Positions 17,728 through 27,283 of a stretch of 64,000 nt of DNA are shown one piece after another (the stretch's first letter is position 1; every line of letters begins with the position of its first letter). The position numbers were made by a program, and so were the translations under genes. The stretch is from Micromonospora rifamycinica (GTDB taxonomy: Bacteria > Actinomycetota > Actinomycetes > Mycobacteriales > Micromonosporaceae): the NCBI RefSeq assembly GCF_900090265.1, contig NZ_LT607752.1, positions 2,976,001-3,040,000 on the forward strand, in the 5' to 3' direction. Under the pieces are notes generated by a model that searched no databases, was not told where the DNA came from, and was given only the letters and a program-made list of their open reading frames with translations.

Positions 17728-20175
17728 TCACCGGACGGGTGAGCCGGTGCGGTCGTCGGGCTGCGGCCCGGCGGCCCGGCGGTCGCCCGGTCGGCGGTGG
17801 AGGTGCTCCCGCAGTTGCCGGCGCAGCTCACCGAGCGGCCCGGTGGCACCGAGCCGGCGCAGGAACTCCGGCGCGCTCCAGCTGACCAGGGCGCCCTGCC
17901 GGGACAGGTACAGGCCGACCCGGTCGATGCCGTACCGGTCGTCGTAGTCCAGCAGCAGGTAGCCGGCGAGCTGGTAGATCTCGTCGCGGCCCAGCTGGTG
18001 CGGTCGGATGGTCGCCTTGCAGTCCAGCAGCAGGCCGTCGAGGATGAAGTCGGCGTCCGCGCCGCCGATGTCCTGACTGCCGGCGAACGTCGGGCCGCAG
18101 AACCGGGCGGCGGCGGGCAGTTCGAGGAACGGCCCGAACGCCTCCTCGGCGATCGCCAACTGCCGGGTGACATCCTCGATGGCGTAGCCGGGGACCGCCG
18201 CCAGCAGGTCGTCGAGCGTGGTCGCCGGGGTCGCGCCGGTCAGCATGCTGTACCGCCGGATCTCACCGGTCCGGTAGACGTCCTCGTAGTAGGCGGCCAC
18301 GAAGCACAGGCGCTCCAGGATCTCCCCGTCGATGTCGTCGTCACCGTTCAGGTAGGCGTCCACCATGGCGACCAGGTCGCGTCCGGCCCGGTGCAGGGCC
18401 TGTCGTACCGGTGGCGGGGGTGCGCCCCGCAGCGGCCCGGCGGCGCCGACGGCCTCGACGCCGATCCCGACCGGTGCGCCGAGCGGGCTGCCCAGGCAGA
18501 GCCGGAGCCGGAAGTCGACGGCGTGACCGAGCGCCGACCAGTCGGGATACCGCACGTCGATCGGCTGCACCGGACGGGGCAGGTCGCCGATCCTGCGGAG
18601 GTAGTCCTGCACGACGACCGCGCTGTGGGGCAGGTGCCGGGCCAGGAACTGCGACATCGGGGAGTTCGGGTACCTGAGCTGGCGGGTCAGGCTCAGCTCG
18701 ATCATCGGCCGCCCGGCCACCGTGCCGTCGCCGGTCGACTCCATGGTCTTCTCGTAGTCGTCGATCCACCGGATCCCCGCCGGGTCCAGGTGGTGCCGGG
18801 CCCGGGTGACCGCCACGTAGATCAGCCGGGCCTCGCCGGCCCCGAGCGGACGCGGCATCCCGTGGTCGTCGACCGACGGCTCGGCGAAGCCGTTGCCGAT
18901 CCGTACCCGGGACCACTCCCGGCCCTTGGCCTTGTGCGCGGTGGACACCGTGACCCGTGCGGTGCGCTCGTCGGTGAGCCGGTCGACGGCATCGATGATC
19001 ACCTCCGGCCCGTACGTGTCGACCAGCGTCACGATCGCCTTGAGATCCTGGCCGGCGGTGTCGTTCTCGGCGTACTCCTGCACGTCGTCCCAGGAGGTGA
19101 AGAGGAACAGCTCCGGATGGGTGGTGGCCCGGCCGGCCTTCAGCGCCTGGGCGGCCTGCGCGATGTTCCGCAGCGTCTCCCCGCCGCCGGTGAGCGCCAC
19201 CGGCACGCCCCGCTTCAGGAAGCCGAGGACCTCCTGCATCGCGTCGGCGTTCCCCCGGCAGAGCACGGCGTCGATCTCCGCCGCCGCTCCGACCCGGGAG
19301 TCGATCACGCTGTTGCCGGTCAGTTGCAGGTCCGAATCGGCGTGCCGGAGCCAGCGGTTCGCCGTCCGGGCGATGTGCGGGCCGAACCGGAACGACCTGG
19401 TCAGGTAGAGGTGGTCCGCCGGGAAGCCGGTCATCACGTCCCGGGCGTCGCGCCACGCGTAGATCTGCTGGGCCGGGTCACCCACGCACACCCGCTGCGC
19501 GTGCTGGGCCAGGAAGACCTCCTCCAGGACCGGGTTGGTGTCCTGGGCCTCGTCGAGCAGGACGAAGTCCCCCTCCAGCACCGGCCCGGTCAGCGCCCAC
19601 ATCTTCAGATAGTGGTCGTGTTCGAAGCGCAGCCTGCCGTCCGGGGCGCAGATGTCGTCCCAGGCCCGGCACGCGTACGGCAGGAGCACCCGGGCGAGGT
19701 GGTCCTGGGCCACCGTGTCCAGCCCGTTGATCCGTTCCAGGTGCCGGGCCGTCAACTGGCGGTCGGTGCTGTAGCAGAACCGACGGATCATGCCCATCAC
19801 CAGGCGGGCCTGGTGTGCGCAGGTGATCGGCCGGGAACTCACCCGCAGCTCCTGGCGGATGCCCAGCAACCGCGCGGTCTCCTTTGCGGGAATGCGGGCC
19901 GACCGGTTCAGCCGTTCCCGGTAGTTCCGGCCGACGGCGCGGTGTGCCAGCGAGTGCGCGGTACGGCATTCGACGTTCGCCCCGAAGCGCTGCCGGGCCT
20001 CGTCGGCGATCGCCCTGTTGAACGCCACGTAGAGGCCGCGCTTCCTGGTGGCCCCGGCCATCATCACCAACGTCGCGGTCTTTCCGGTGCCGGCCCCCGC
20101 CACCAGGGCCAGTTCCCTGCCCGCGAGGAACATGTCCCGGGCGGCGAGCTGCTCCTCGGTCGGCTTGACGTCCAT
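17728..20175 (-). CDS. UvrD-type helicase with C-terminal PD-(D/E)XK nuclease
   Basis: This is an 815-residue superfamily 1 helicase-nuclease. It has the Walker A GAGTGKT (about 27-33), Walker B DEAQDTN (about 206-212), the helicase motif with YAWRDARD, VSTAHKAKGREW (motif V region) and YVAVTRAR (motif VI). The last 120 residues contain DADFILDGLLLDCKA followed by a helix QLAGYLLLDY and a strand with YLSRQG. That is the order of a RecB/Cas4-like PD-(D/E)XK site (Asp, then D-x-K). It probably unwinds and cuts DNA in repair or defence. The ATG at 20175 has GGGAAGGG upstream. It stands alone, with no AddB or RecC partner nearby. Confidence 0.85.
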   Translation of the reverse strand: MDVKPTEEQLAARDMFLAGRELALVAGAGTGKTATLVMMAGATRKRGLYVAFNRAIADEARQRFGANVECRTAHSLAHRAVGRNYRERLNRSARIPAKETARLLGIRQELRVSSRPITCAHQARLVMGMIRRFCYSTDRQLTARHLERINGLDTVAQDHLARVLLPYACRAWDDICAPDGRLRFEHDHYLKMWALTGPVLEGDFVLLDEAQDTNPVLEEVFLAQHAQRVCVGDPAQQIYAWRDARDVMTGFPADHLYLTRSFRFGPHIARTANRWLRHADSDLQLTGNSVIDSRVGAAAEIDAVLCRGNADAMQEVLGFLKRGVPVALTGGGETLRNIAQAAQALKAGRATTHPELFLFTSWDDVQEYAENDTAGQDLKAIVTLVDTYGPEVIIDAVDRLTDERTARVTVSTAHKAKGREWSRVRIGNGFAEPSVDDHGMPRPLGAGEARLIYVAVTRARHHLDPAGIRWIDDYEKTMESTGDGTVAGRPMIELSLTRQLRYPNSPMSQFLARHLPHSAVVVQDYLRRIGDLPRPVQPIDVRYPDWSALGHAVDFRLRLCLGSPLGAPVGIGVEAVGAAGPLRGAPPPPVRQALHRAGRDLVAMVDAYLNGDDDIDGEILERLCFVAAYYEDVYRTGEIRRYSMLTGATPATTLDDLLAAVPGYAIEDVTRQLAIAEEAFGPFLELPAAARFCGPTFAGSQDIGGADADFILDGLLLDCKATIRPHQLGRDEIYQLAGYLLLDYDDRYGIDRVGLYLSRQGALVSWSAPEFLRRLGATGPLGELRRQLREHLHRRPGDRRAAGPQPDDRTGSPVR

Positions 20176-20450
20176 ACACCCTTCCCGGACCGGTTCCCGT
20201 GCTCACCCCGTCGTCGTCCGTGGACCATCCGACGGCCCGCCCGGACCCGAGAGCCGCTCGCGGAACCAGTGGAGCCTACTGCGAAAGTGAGCGCGATGTG
20301 ATCACTCCATCACCGCCGCCCGGGAGGATCCACGGTGTCACCAGGCCGTCGACCCAGCCTTCCCGGAGAAAACAGGCGCATTGCGGTGATTCTCGATCCT
20401 CTCGCACGAGCACCGGCAGCGACGCCGGACGGTTCCTGCTGAGTTTCCGG

Positions 20451-21731
20451 TCAGGCTCGGGCGTCGCGCCGACGACGCGTGCGCTCGAACTCGGCGACAT
20501 CCGACGTCCAGGGACCGTGCTGGTCGAGTGCGGCACAGCCGCCGCGGACGAAGGCGTGCACCAGGTCCCGGTACCCGGCGATCCCGTCGACCAGGCTGTA
20601 CTCCACCCGGTACTGCGGCGCCGAGCCGGCCTCCCCGGGTCGCACCGTCGTGATCCGGGCGACGGAGTCCGCGTAGAAGTGCAGCTGGATCCCCTCGCCC
20701 CTCTCCTCGTCCTCGATGGTGAACACCTCGTTGTCCGCAGCGGAGCGGTCGGCGACGAACTCCCAGAACGCGGCGGAGGCGGTGCGGGGACCGGCCGCCG
20801 ACCACTGCTGCCCGTCACCCTTGTCGTCGGTGAACGGCAGGGCGGCCTTCCCTGCGCTCCCGTCGTCGGCCTCCCCGTCGTCGTCGCGGCGACCGTCGAC
20901 CGCCTCCCCGTCGTCGTCCGTCGGGGCGTCGCGGGAGCGGTCCGCCGCCTCGGAGCAGAGCAGGAAGCTCACCGTCCGCACCGCGTCATCGACGAGTTCG
21001 GGGTACGCGCGCCGCACGGCCGCGTCGACCACCGCCGCCATCCGGTCCCAGTCGCGCCGGTCGGTGGCCCGCCGTCCCCGGCGCGGGTCGAGGCCGATCC
21101 GCATCCCGGCACTCGCCCGCTCCGCGGTGGCGATCACCCGCAGGACCCGGGGCAGCAGCGCCGGGTCGACGGCATCGGGTACGCGTCGGGGGATCGTCGC
21201 GCCGTGCACGTACTGGCCCGTGTACCGCAGGATCTGCGCGTCGAGGGGGCCGAGGACCATGCCACGCTCGGCCCGACGGCGGTCCGCCTGATACTCCTGG
21301 GCCCGCTTCTCGTCCGGCCGTTCCGTCGCCGTACGCATCGCCTCGTAGACCTGACCGCGCTCCAGCAGGTCGGTGTCGGCGCCATGGGCGACGAGCCGGC
21401 TCCGGTCCCACCGGATGCGCCGGAAGAGCGCGTCGACCTCGACGGGCGCGGAGAGCAGGATCGGGTCCAGGAGCGCGACGGCGGCGTCCTGGTCGAGATC
21501 ACCCCGGGTTCCGGCCGCCTCGCAGAGCGGGACGACCGCGCTCCACAACAGCAGGTGCCGGGCCAGGTTCTCCCGGATCACCGGGAGATGCGCCGCGCCG
21601 ATCGGGAACGTGAACGTGCGCGGCTCATGGTTGGCGTCGGCCCCGGCGCCGAGCATCAGCCGCAGCTCTCCGTCCTCGCGGACCACCCGCGGGAGCCAGC
21701 CGCCGCCACGCGTGAACACGGTGTCCGTCAC
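20451..21731 (-). CDS. Protein of unknown function with acidic insert
   Basis: This is a 426-residue soluble protein that I do not recognise. The GTG at 21731 (VTDTVFTRGGGWLPRVV) is preferred because the longer reading upstream is low-complexity. Helical residues about 40-270 are followed by an acidic low-complexity linker (about 270-300, DDDGEAVDGRRDDDGEADDG). A C-terminal domain (about 330-426) contains FWEFVADR...FTIEDEE...YRVEYSLVDG and ALDQHGPW. That domain matches the start of the next gene (21829-22482) in order and spacing, so the two are related. There is no signal peptide, membrane segment or catalytic motif. The 97-bp gap and same orientation suggest co-transcription. Confidence 0.7.
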   Translation of the reverse strand: MTDTVFTRGGGWLPRVVREDGELRLMLGAGADANHEPRTFTFPIGAAHLPVIRENLARHLLLWSAVVPLCEAAGTRGDLDQDAAVALLDPILLSAPVEVDALFRRIRWDRSRLVAHGADTDLLERGQVYEAMRTATERPDEKRAQEYQADRRRAERGMVLGPLDAQILRYTGQYVHGATIPRRVPDAVDPALLPRVLRVIATAERASAGMRIGLDPRRGRRATDRRDWDRMAAVVDAAVRRAYPELVDDAVRTVSFLLCSEAADRSRDAPTDDDGEAVDGRRDDDGEADDGSAGKAALPFTDDKGDGQQWSAAGPRTASAAFWEFVADRSAADNEVFTIEDEERGEGIQLHFYADSVARITTVRPGEAGSAPQYRVEYSLVDGIAGYRDLVHAFVRGGCAALDQHGPWTSDVAEFERTRRRRDARA

Positions 21732-21828
21732 CGCCCGGACGTTCCCCGCACCGACATCGGCTGGACCCTGCCACCCCGGGTCCACAGCGAGTGGCGTGGC
21801 AGGTCGCCGTGCACCCCGCAGCCGCCGT

Positions 21829-22482
21829 TCACGCCCACCGGGCACATGCGGCGTCGAGGCGCGGGTCACTGCGCACCCAGACTTCGCCCCCGGCGGCTCC
21901 GGCCGGGGGCTCGGCGCGTTCGAGGCCGAGGAACTCGATCAACTGGAGCAGCTCGGCGCGTTCGGCCCGGTCGTCGTCGACACCGTGCGAGTCGAAGAAG
22001 ACGTGGTACCGGCCGATCGGGTCGACGATGCCGGAGTTCGCCCAGATCCGGGCGGTCTCTTCGAGCGCCGCCGCTTCCGTGGTGAACGTGGCGGCGCGGG
22101 CGGCACCGCGGGCCTCCGGTGCCAGGTCGAGGTCGGAGAGGTCGGGGAACCACTGACCGAAGCGGTCGAGGCCGGCATATCCGTTCTCGAAGAACAGCCC
22201 GGCGGCCGGAATGTAACGGTTGACCGCGTCGACCCGGAGGTGCTCCGACCGGGGCTGGTCCCCGTACCCGAACCGGGAGATCACCCCCAGCCGGGGCATG
22301 AGCACCAGTCGCTGCTTCGCCGAGGTGTCCTCGATGGTGTAGGTGTCCGACTCCCGCTCCCGGAAGAACGCGGCGAAAGCCCAGTAGGCCTCCTGCGCAT
22401 CGGCCACCGGGACCTCGCGGTCGTCGCCGTCGCCGACGGTGAAGACGAACTGCTTCGGTCCGGGACGGTAGCGACGGGCCAT
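21829..22482 (-). CDS. Protein of unknown function, paralogous to neighbour's C-terminus
   Basis: This is a 217-residue soluble protein. The ATG at 22482 has AAGGA upstream and begins MARRYRPGPKQFVFTVGDG. Residues 30-115 (YWAFAAFF...YTIEDTSAKQRL...ISRFGYG...LDRFGQWFPDL) align by eye with the last 100 residues of the gene at 20451-21731. The C-terminal half is mainly helical and acidic (ERAELLQLIEFLGLER). The function is unknown. It probably forms an operon with the downstream relative. No nuclease, kinase or HTH motif is visible. Confidence 0.7.
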   Translation of the reverse strand: MARRYRPGPKQFVFTVGDGDDREVPVADAQEAYWAFAAFFRERESDTYTIEDTSAKQRLVLMPRLGVISRFGYGDQPRSEHLRVDAVNRYIPAAGLFFENGYAGLDRFGQWFPDLSDLDLAPEARGAARAATFTTEAAALEETARIWANSGIVDPIGRYHVFFDSHGVDDDRAERAELLQLIEFLGLERAEPPAGAAGGEVWVRSDPRLDAACARWA

Positions 22483-22682
22483 GGGCGTCCTTCGTTCGGG
22501 TGTGACAGCTCCACCGACGCAGTTGATCATAGCGGGCGGACCTGCGGCCCTGGTCACGGGCGGTCCGATGCGCTGGTGTCCGGGAACGAGCCCACCCGCG
22601 CCCCCGGCACCGGAACCGTCCGCCACGCCGACGACGGGGAGACGCCCCGCCCCGCGCCGACCCGCGCGGGGCGGTGGGCCGC

Positions 22683-24338
22683 TCAGTGCCGGCGCTGCGG
22701 CAGGACGAGCAGCGTCACGGAGTTCGCCGGGTACGTCGCGCTGATGCCACCCCCGGCCACCCGGAGGTCCCCACCCCGGACGATCGAGGTGAGATCGGCG
22801 GGGCCGTAGGTGAACCGCTGCGCGCGGTCCCCGCCGTGCAACCCGGCGAGCGCCAACCGGGACGTCAGATCGCCACCGGTCTTGTTGACCACCATCACGG
22901 TGAGTGCCCGGTCGGACGAGCGCTGCGCGGCGTAGACCGCGAGCTGCCCCTGGTCGCTGCTGACCGCCGACACGCTCACGTCGCCGAACCCGCTCCCGGC
23001 TCCGTCGTAGTTCCGGTACATCCGGAAGGCGTACGCGCCGGGGTCGGTCGGCTTCGGCTCGCCCCAGATGGTGGCCAGGTCCAGCCCCTCGCGCCCGAAG
23101 ATGCCGAGCACGTCGGCCTGCGCGAGCGCGCCGTTGATGTCGTCCAGCGCGCCCCAGTTGTATTCGGTGATGGCGACCTTCGTACCCGGGTAGTACTGCG
23201 CGACCCAGGCCTTCATCTGGCGGATGAACTGCAACGGCGGCGCGTTCACCCCGCCGGGGCCGATCCACGACTCGTCCACGTACGTCGGATCCCACAGCGA
23301 CCGGGTGGAACGCAGTCGCAGCGCGTTGGCGTCCGGGTCCTTGCCGCCGCTGATCTGCGGGTAGTAGTGCTGATCGAAGTAGTCGAGGAAGCGTTTCCCG
23401 CCGTGGGCGTCGCCGAAGTCCTTCATGTTCTTCAGGTACCACTGGGAGAGGTTGAGCCCGCCGTGCGCCGCCGCGTCCGCCCCCGGCGCGCATCCGTCGA
23501 GGCCGGACGCCACCCACTCGCAGTAACCCCAACCGGACGGGCCGAGCACCGCCGCGCGCGGGTCGGCGGCCTTGATCGCCGCCGCGGTCGCCGTACCCTT
23601 GCCACCCAGCTCGTCGTAGCTCACCGGTTCGGGGTGGACGTCGCGGTGGGTGGAGTTCCACAGCACCGGTTCGTTGTCGAGTTCGTAGATGGACACACCG
23701 CCGCGGGCCGCCGGGCCGAACTGGTCGACGAGGTGGGACACCATCTCTCCCGCGAACGACGCGCCGGCCGGGATCGAGGTGTCGGTGGGGACCGCGCCGG
23801 TCAGGTTCGCGTCGGCGTGCCGGCCGTTGCCACAGTTCGGATCCCACTGGTCGAACGAGTCCTGCTCGGGAAAGCGGGTGGCGGGAAAGCCACAGGCGAA
23901 CGGATGCGACGAGGGCGAGTCCTTCGCCACCCAGCCGATCAACGGAACGGCGACCACCTGTTTCGTCCCGTGATCCCGGTTCCGCTGGACGAACGCCTCG
24001 ACCGTGTTCTCCGGCCCGGCCACGATGTTCTCGAAATACCAGTCGCTGCCCGTGTTGTAGGTGTGGTTCTTGAAGTTGTAGCGGCTGCTCGCGTTACCGC
24101 CCCACCGGGCCACCGGTGTGCCGAGTTCCGCGACGAGCGCGGGGTCACCGCCGTTCATGCCGTAGATGTCGGGGCTGATCCGGTGCCGGGCGGCGGCGAC
24201 ATCCACGGCCAGGGTGAGCCCGTCGGCGGCGGCGGCCGGGCCGATGCCCGCCTGGGTCACCAACAGCCCTACCACCAGCGATCCGGCCATCCCGATCGCC
24301 GTCGCCGATCGTGGCCCGCGCCGTCGTCGCCCGCCCAT
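22683..24338 (-). CDS. GH44 beta-glucanase (endoglucanase/xyloglucanase)
   Basis: This is a 551-residue secreted enzyme. The ATG at 24338 follows AGGAG at seven bases; an Arg-rich signal peptide ends near GPAAAA. Family 44 landmarks are present: ISPDIYGMNGGD, VARWGGNASSRYNF, DWYFENI, the acid/base Glu in YELDNEP (about 225) and the nucleophile Glu in AITEYNWG (about 393). A C-terminal beta-domain (about 470-551) completes the fold. Members hydrolyse beta-1,4-glucan and xyloglucan. Unlike its neighbours it lacks a CBM, but a divergent FN3-CBM2 protein starts 225 bp away. The protein ends in a short basic tail (PQRRH). Confidence 0.93.
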   Translation of the reverse strand: MGGRRRRGPRSATAIGMAGSLVVGLLVTQAGIGPAAAADGLTLAVDVAAARHRISPDIYGMNGGDPALVAELGTPVARWGGNASSRYNFKNHTYNTGSDWYFENIVAGPENTVEAFVQRNRDHGTKQVVAVPLIGWVAKDSPSSHPFACGFPATRFPEQDSFDQWDPNCGNGRHADANLTGAVPTDTSIPAGASFAGEMVSHLVDQFGPAARGGVSIYELDNEPVLWNSTHRDVHPEPVSYDELGGKGTATAAAIKAADPRAAVLGPSGWGYCEWVASGLDGCAPGADAAAHGGLNLSQWYLKNMKDFGDAHGGKRFLDYFDQHYYPQISGGKDPDANALRLRSTRSLWDPTYVDESWIGPGGVNAPPLQFIRQMKAWVAQYYPGTKVAITEYNWGALDDINGALAQADVLGIFGREGLDLATIWGEPKPTDPGAYAFRMYRNYDGAGSGFGDVSVSAVSSDQGQLAVYAAQRSSDRALTVMVVNKTGGDLTSRLALAGLHGGDRAQRFTYGPADLTSIVRGGDLRVAGGGISATYPANSVTLLVLPQRRH

Positions 24339-24386
24339 CGTCGTCTCCTGCCGCCGATCGACCCGGGACGGGCCGAAACCATATTT

Positions 24387-24414
24387 ACATTATCAAGCGT
24401 CTATGTTTAGTCAA
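24387..24414 (-). promoter_or_regulatory. GH44 promoter with operator-like element
   Basis: The minus strand reads TTGACT (plus 24409-24414), a 16-bp spacer and TAATGT (plus 24387-24392). The spacer contains aacatagacg, an element that recurs before the FN3-CBM2 gene (24536-24546) and, with one insertion, before GH59 (10978-10988). Confidence 0.6.
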
Positions 24415-24563
24415 TCGGACTCCGTGATCCACCTGTCGGTTCGGTTGGATCACCGCAGCCAACCCGGCGACACGGGCCGACACATCCCACCCGGAACTTC
24501 TACGTGTCTCAAATGGCGAGTATTCTCTTGACGCCCGTCTATGCTTTGCGACATCGTCCAGGC

Positions 24564-26258
24564 ATGATGGGCTATGGTCCCGGATCCCTGTTCCGTCGCA
24601 TGTGGCCGGCCGTCGTCGCCGTGGCCACGCTGCCGGCCTCGGTCCTGGGTTTCGGTCTGGTCACCACACCCGCGGCCGGCGCCGACACCGTGTCGATGCT
24701 GGCGAGCACCGCCCCGCCATCGCCCCCGTCCAGCACACCGGCGCCGCCGGCCCCGCCCACCCTGCTCAGGGCCACCACGGTGACCTCGACGTCGGTCACC
24801 CTGACCTGGACCGCCGCCGTCCCCGGCTGCTGCGCCATCACCAACTACACCATCATGTACCCCGAGGCGTTCAGCGACGTGATCCCGACCACGACGGTCG
24901 GCAACGTCACCACCGCCACGATCACCATCTCGCCGACCCGCCAGTACCAGATCAGGGTGGCGGCCAGGGACTCGGTGGGACACACCTCCCCCTGGTCGAA
25001 CCAGATCATCGTGGTGGCTCCGGCCACCGACGACGGCCCGGACACCGTGCCGCCGGGCTCACCGACGAGCCTGACCAACCGGAACGGCACGCTGTACTGG
25101 TCCGCCGCGTCGGACAACGTCGGGGTGACCGGTTACCAGGTCTACAGGTACGACGGCTGGTACACCTCCACGCTGCTCGGCACCGCCACCTCGACGACGT
25201 ACCAACTGCCGCCCTCGGCCACGACCGGACCCGGCCCACGCATCCAGTTCTACGTGCGCGCCAGGGACGCCGCGGGCAACCTGTCGGCCGCGTCCAACAC
25301 GGTCGACGCGACCAGCTCGACGCCCCCGGCCGACCTGCCGCCGACCGCACCGAGGGACCTGTCGGTCAGCCGGATCACCTCGACCTCGGCCACCCTGACC
25401 TGGACGGCCGCCGAGCCCGGCTGCTGCGACATCACCGGATACACGATCAGCTACTTCCCGGCGTTCCACGACCTCGGGGAGACCGCCCGGGTCGGCAACG
25501 TCACCACGGCCACGATCACCCTCAAGCCGGCCACCCAGTACCGCGTCATCGTGCAGGCCAGCGACTCGGGCGGGCACGGTTCACCGTCGTCGGACCCCCT
25601 CACCATCGTCACCCCGGCAACCGACACCGGCCCCGACACCGTGCCGCCCGGTGCCCCGGGGACGTTGACCGTCAGCGACGTGACCACCGCGTCCGCCACG
25701 CTGAACTGGACGCCCGCGACGGACAACGTCGGGGTGACCGGGTACCAGGTCTACCGCTGGGACGGGTCCTTCAACTCGACGCTGGTGGCCACCGTGCCGG
25801 GCACCAGCCACACGCTGTCACTCGCGCCGTCCGTGCCCAACCGCTACTACGTACGGGCCCGGGACGCGGCGGGCAACGTGTCGATCGCGACCAACGAGGT
25901 CCGGGTCGACCCGCCGACCGGCCCCACCACCTCGCCACCCGGCCCGACCTGTGCGGTGACCTACCAGAAGCAGGCGGAATGGCCCGGCGGCTTCGTCACC
26001 AACGTCACGATCGGGAACACCGCCACGACCACTGTCGACGGCTGGACCCTGGCCTTCACCTTCCCTGGTGACCAGCGGATCACCACGCTCTGGAGCGCCA
26101 CCTACACCCAGTCCGGCTCCGCCGTCACGATCCGCAACGCCGGCTGGAACGGCACGATCGCGGCCGGCGCGAGTGTCTCGTTCGGCTTCCAGGGCACCTG
26201 GAGCGGCAGCAACGCGTCCCCCACCGCCTTCTCCCTCAACGGCGCTCCCTGCCGATAA
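24564..26258 (+). CDS. Secreted protein with four FN3 domains and CBM2
   Basis: This is a 564-residue protein with a signal peptide ([19 protein letters not shown]...AGA). Four fibronectin type III domains are arranged A-B-A-B: A domains (about 58-150 and 255-345) both carry the vicinal PGCCxITxYTI motif, and B domains carry [12 protein letters not shown]. The two halves are clear duplicates. A CBM2 (about 470-564) begins [15 protein letters not shown] and ends at the final Cys. There is no catalytic domain, so it is probably a cellulose-binding scaffold or auxiliary protein. The start is uncertain: ATG at 24564, 24567 or 24600 are possible and none has a strong Shine-Dalgarno. It is divergent from GH44, suggesting shared control. 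Confidence 0.85.
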   Translation: MMGYGPGSLFRRMWPAVVAVATLPASVLGFGLVTTPAAGADTVSMLASTAPPSPPSSTPAPPAPPTLLRATTVTSTSVTLTWTAAVPGCCAITNYTIMYPEAFSDVIPTTTVGNVTTATITISPTRQYQIRVAARDSVGHTSPWSNQIIVVAPATDDGPDTVPPGSPTSLTNRNGTLYWSAASDNVGVTGYQVYRYDGWYTSTLLGTATSTTYQLPPSATTGPGPRIQFYVRARDAAGNLSAASNTVDATSSTPPADLPPTAPRDLSVSRITSTSATLTWTAAEPGCCDITGYTISYFPAFHDLGETARVGNVTTATITLKPATQYRVIVQASDSGGHGSPSSDPLTIVTPATDTGPDTVPPGAPGTLTVSDVTTASATLNWTPATDNVGVTGYQVYRWDGSFNSTLVATVPGTSHTLSLAPSVPNRYYVRARDAAGNVSIATNEVRVDPPTGPTTSPPGPTCAVTYQKQAEWPGGFVTNVTIGNTATTTVDGWTLAFTFPGDQRITTLWSATYTQSGSAVTIRNAGWNGTIAAGASVSFGFQGTWSGSNASPTAFSLNGAPCR

Positions 26259-26703
26259 GGCACCGTGTCACCGCTCTCCAGCGTGGTTCGCCCAAGGTCA
26301 GGGGGTTCACGGGGAGGTGAGGCGGGTGACAGGCCCCGCCCCTTGCGTGGGTCTGGAGACGTCCGGCCCGGCGGTCAGGCAGGTAGCAGTAGGCGCAGTC
26401 GAGGTTGCAGAAGCTCGTCGGCTGCACCACCAGGGTGTGAAACAACTCCTCACAGTCACTCGTCCCGCTGGCGTCCGGCTGGCTCAGGTCGTCGATGGCC
26501 TCGTGCAGACATCCGGCCAGATAGCGGAACAGGCCGATCCGATTGCCCGCGTACTCCGTCAGGAGCGCGCTCCTGGCCCCGCCGCAGGGCCATGAACGGC
26601 CGCAGGCGCGACAGCCCCAGCGCGGACGCGACGGCACATGCTCATGGCCCATCCGACCGCGACAGCCCGCCGCAGTCGCCGGAGGACTCTGGTTGATGCT
26701 CAC
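26236..26703 (-). pseudogene. Truncated radical SAM maturase fused to small Cys protein
   Basis: The frame starts at GTG 26703 or ATG 26652. Residues after the ATG have CRACGRSWPC and LLTEYAGNRIGLFRYLAGCLHEAIDDL, like small Cys-containing actinobacterial proteins. It then continues into VVQPTSFCNLDCAYCYLPDR. The CxxxCxxC and its context are those of radical SAM/SPASM peptide maturases such as the cyclophane-forming GrrM type. The match stops at PDRR, where a maturase of about 350-400 residues should continue. The tail is unrelated and runs 23 bases into the convergent FN3 gene. I read this as the remains of a RiPP-type locus after a deletion. Confidence 0.65.
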
Positions 26704-26861
26704 CGGCGGATTTCTCCTCGGGCCCGCTGCGCGAAGAACCGACGCCACACGTAGGTCAACAGCGGCGGATCCGCCGTTCCCGCCAGCACGGGTCCTGTCG
26801 ACTCCGGTGGGCCGGGCCGCTCCTGCTGGCCCCTCGCGTAGCGGGAGACGTACACGGTCAT
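26700..26861 (-). CDS. Possible small protein upstream of radical SAM remnant
   Basis: This is a 53-residue reading frame (MTVYVSRYARGQQERPG...LLTYVWRRFFAQRARGEIRR). Its stop overlaps the GTG start candidate of the next frame as GTGA, with GAGGAG in between, so the pair looks coupled. I do not recognise it. It may be part of the same decayed peptide locus, or chance. Confidence 0.35.
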   Translation of the reverse strand: MTVYVSRYARGQQERPGPPESTGPVLAGTADPPLLTYVWRRFFAQRARGEIRR

Positions 26862-26890
26862 GCCCGCTCCCCCGGCACGACGCGTCCTTC

Positions 26891-26931
26891 GCAGCGGTGG
26901 GTCCACCAAGGCCCGGTGGACCCACCGCTGC
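26891..26931. repeat. Perfect 17-bp inverted repeat (strong hairpin)
   Basis: The arm gcagcggtgggtccacc (26891-26907) is exactly repeated in inverse orientation at 26915-26931, with a 7-base loop. It lies upstream of the radical SAM remnant and may be a terminator or the end of an old mobile element. Confidence 0.8.
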
Positions 26932-27197
26932 CGGCCGGCGGCTCGGGAGCGAGGTGACCGCCACCCGCCCACGCAGCCCTTCTGGCGGTACGCGGACGAG
27001 GAGTCATCAGTGCTGCCGGCGGATTTGCCGGTGACAGCAGTTGCGGAGGCGTCGGGTCGCGTTCCGGCCTGTCACCGCTCGGCATATCCATCCGAAGCTC
27101 CCTGCTCTGAGACTGCCGCTGACCTACCGGCGCGCCCTGGGAAGGCGGCCCGGTACACCCGCCCTCGCCCGAGGCAGGGCATGCGCGGAATGTCCTG

Positions 27198-27245
27198 TCG
27201 GTGCACCGCCGGTGCACCTGCGGTAACCCCATGTGCCGCTACGAT
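27198..27245 (+). promoter_or_regulatory. Operator-like repeat and -10 before XRE gene
   Basis: Two copies of cggtgcacc, each holding the palindrome ggtgcacc, lie at 27199-27218. A -10-like tacgat is at 27240-27245, about 40 bases before the XRE start. This is a plausible autoregulatory site; no good -35 is seen. Confidence 0.4.
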
Positions 27246-27283
27246 CACCAGGCAGGAGACGGTCCCTGTCGGGAGGACGTGCG

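Noticed and set aside
26858..27232. Minus-strand frame as a possible RiPP precursor near the radical SAM remnant
   Set aside because: No repeated core, no Gly-rich leader pattern and no ribosome-binding site; it spans a hairpin.
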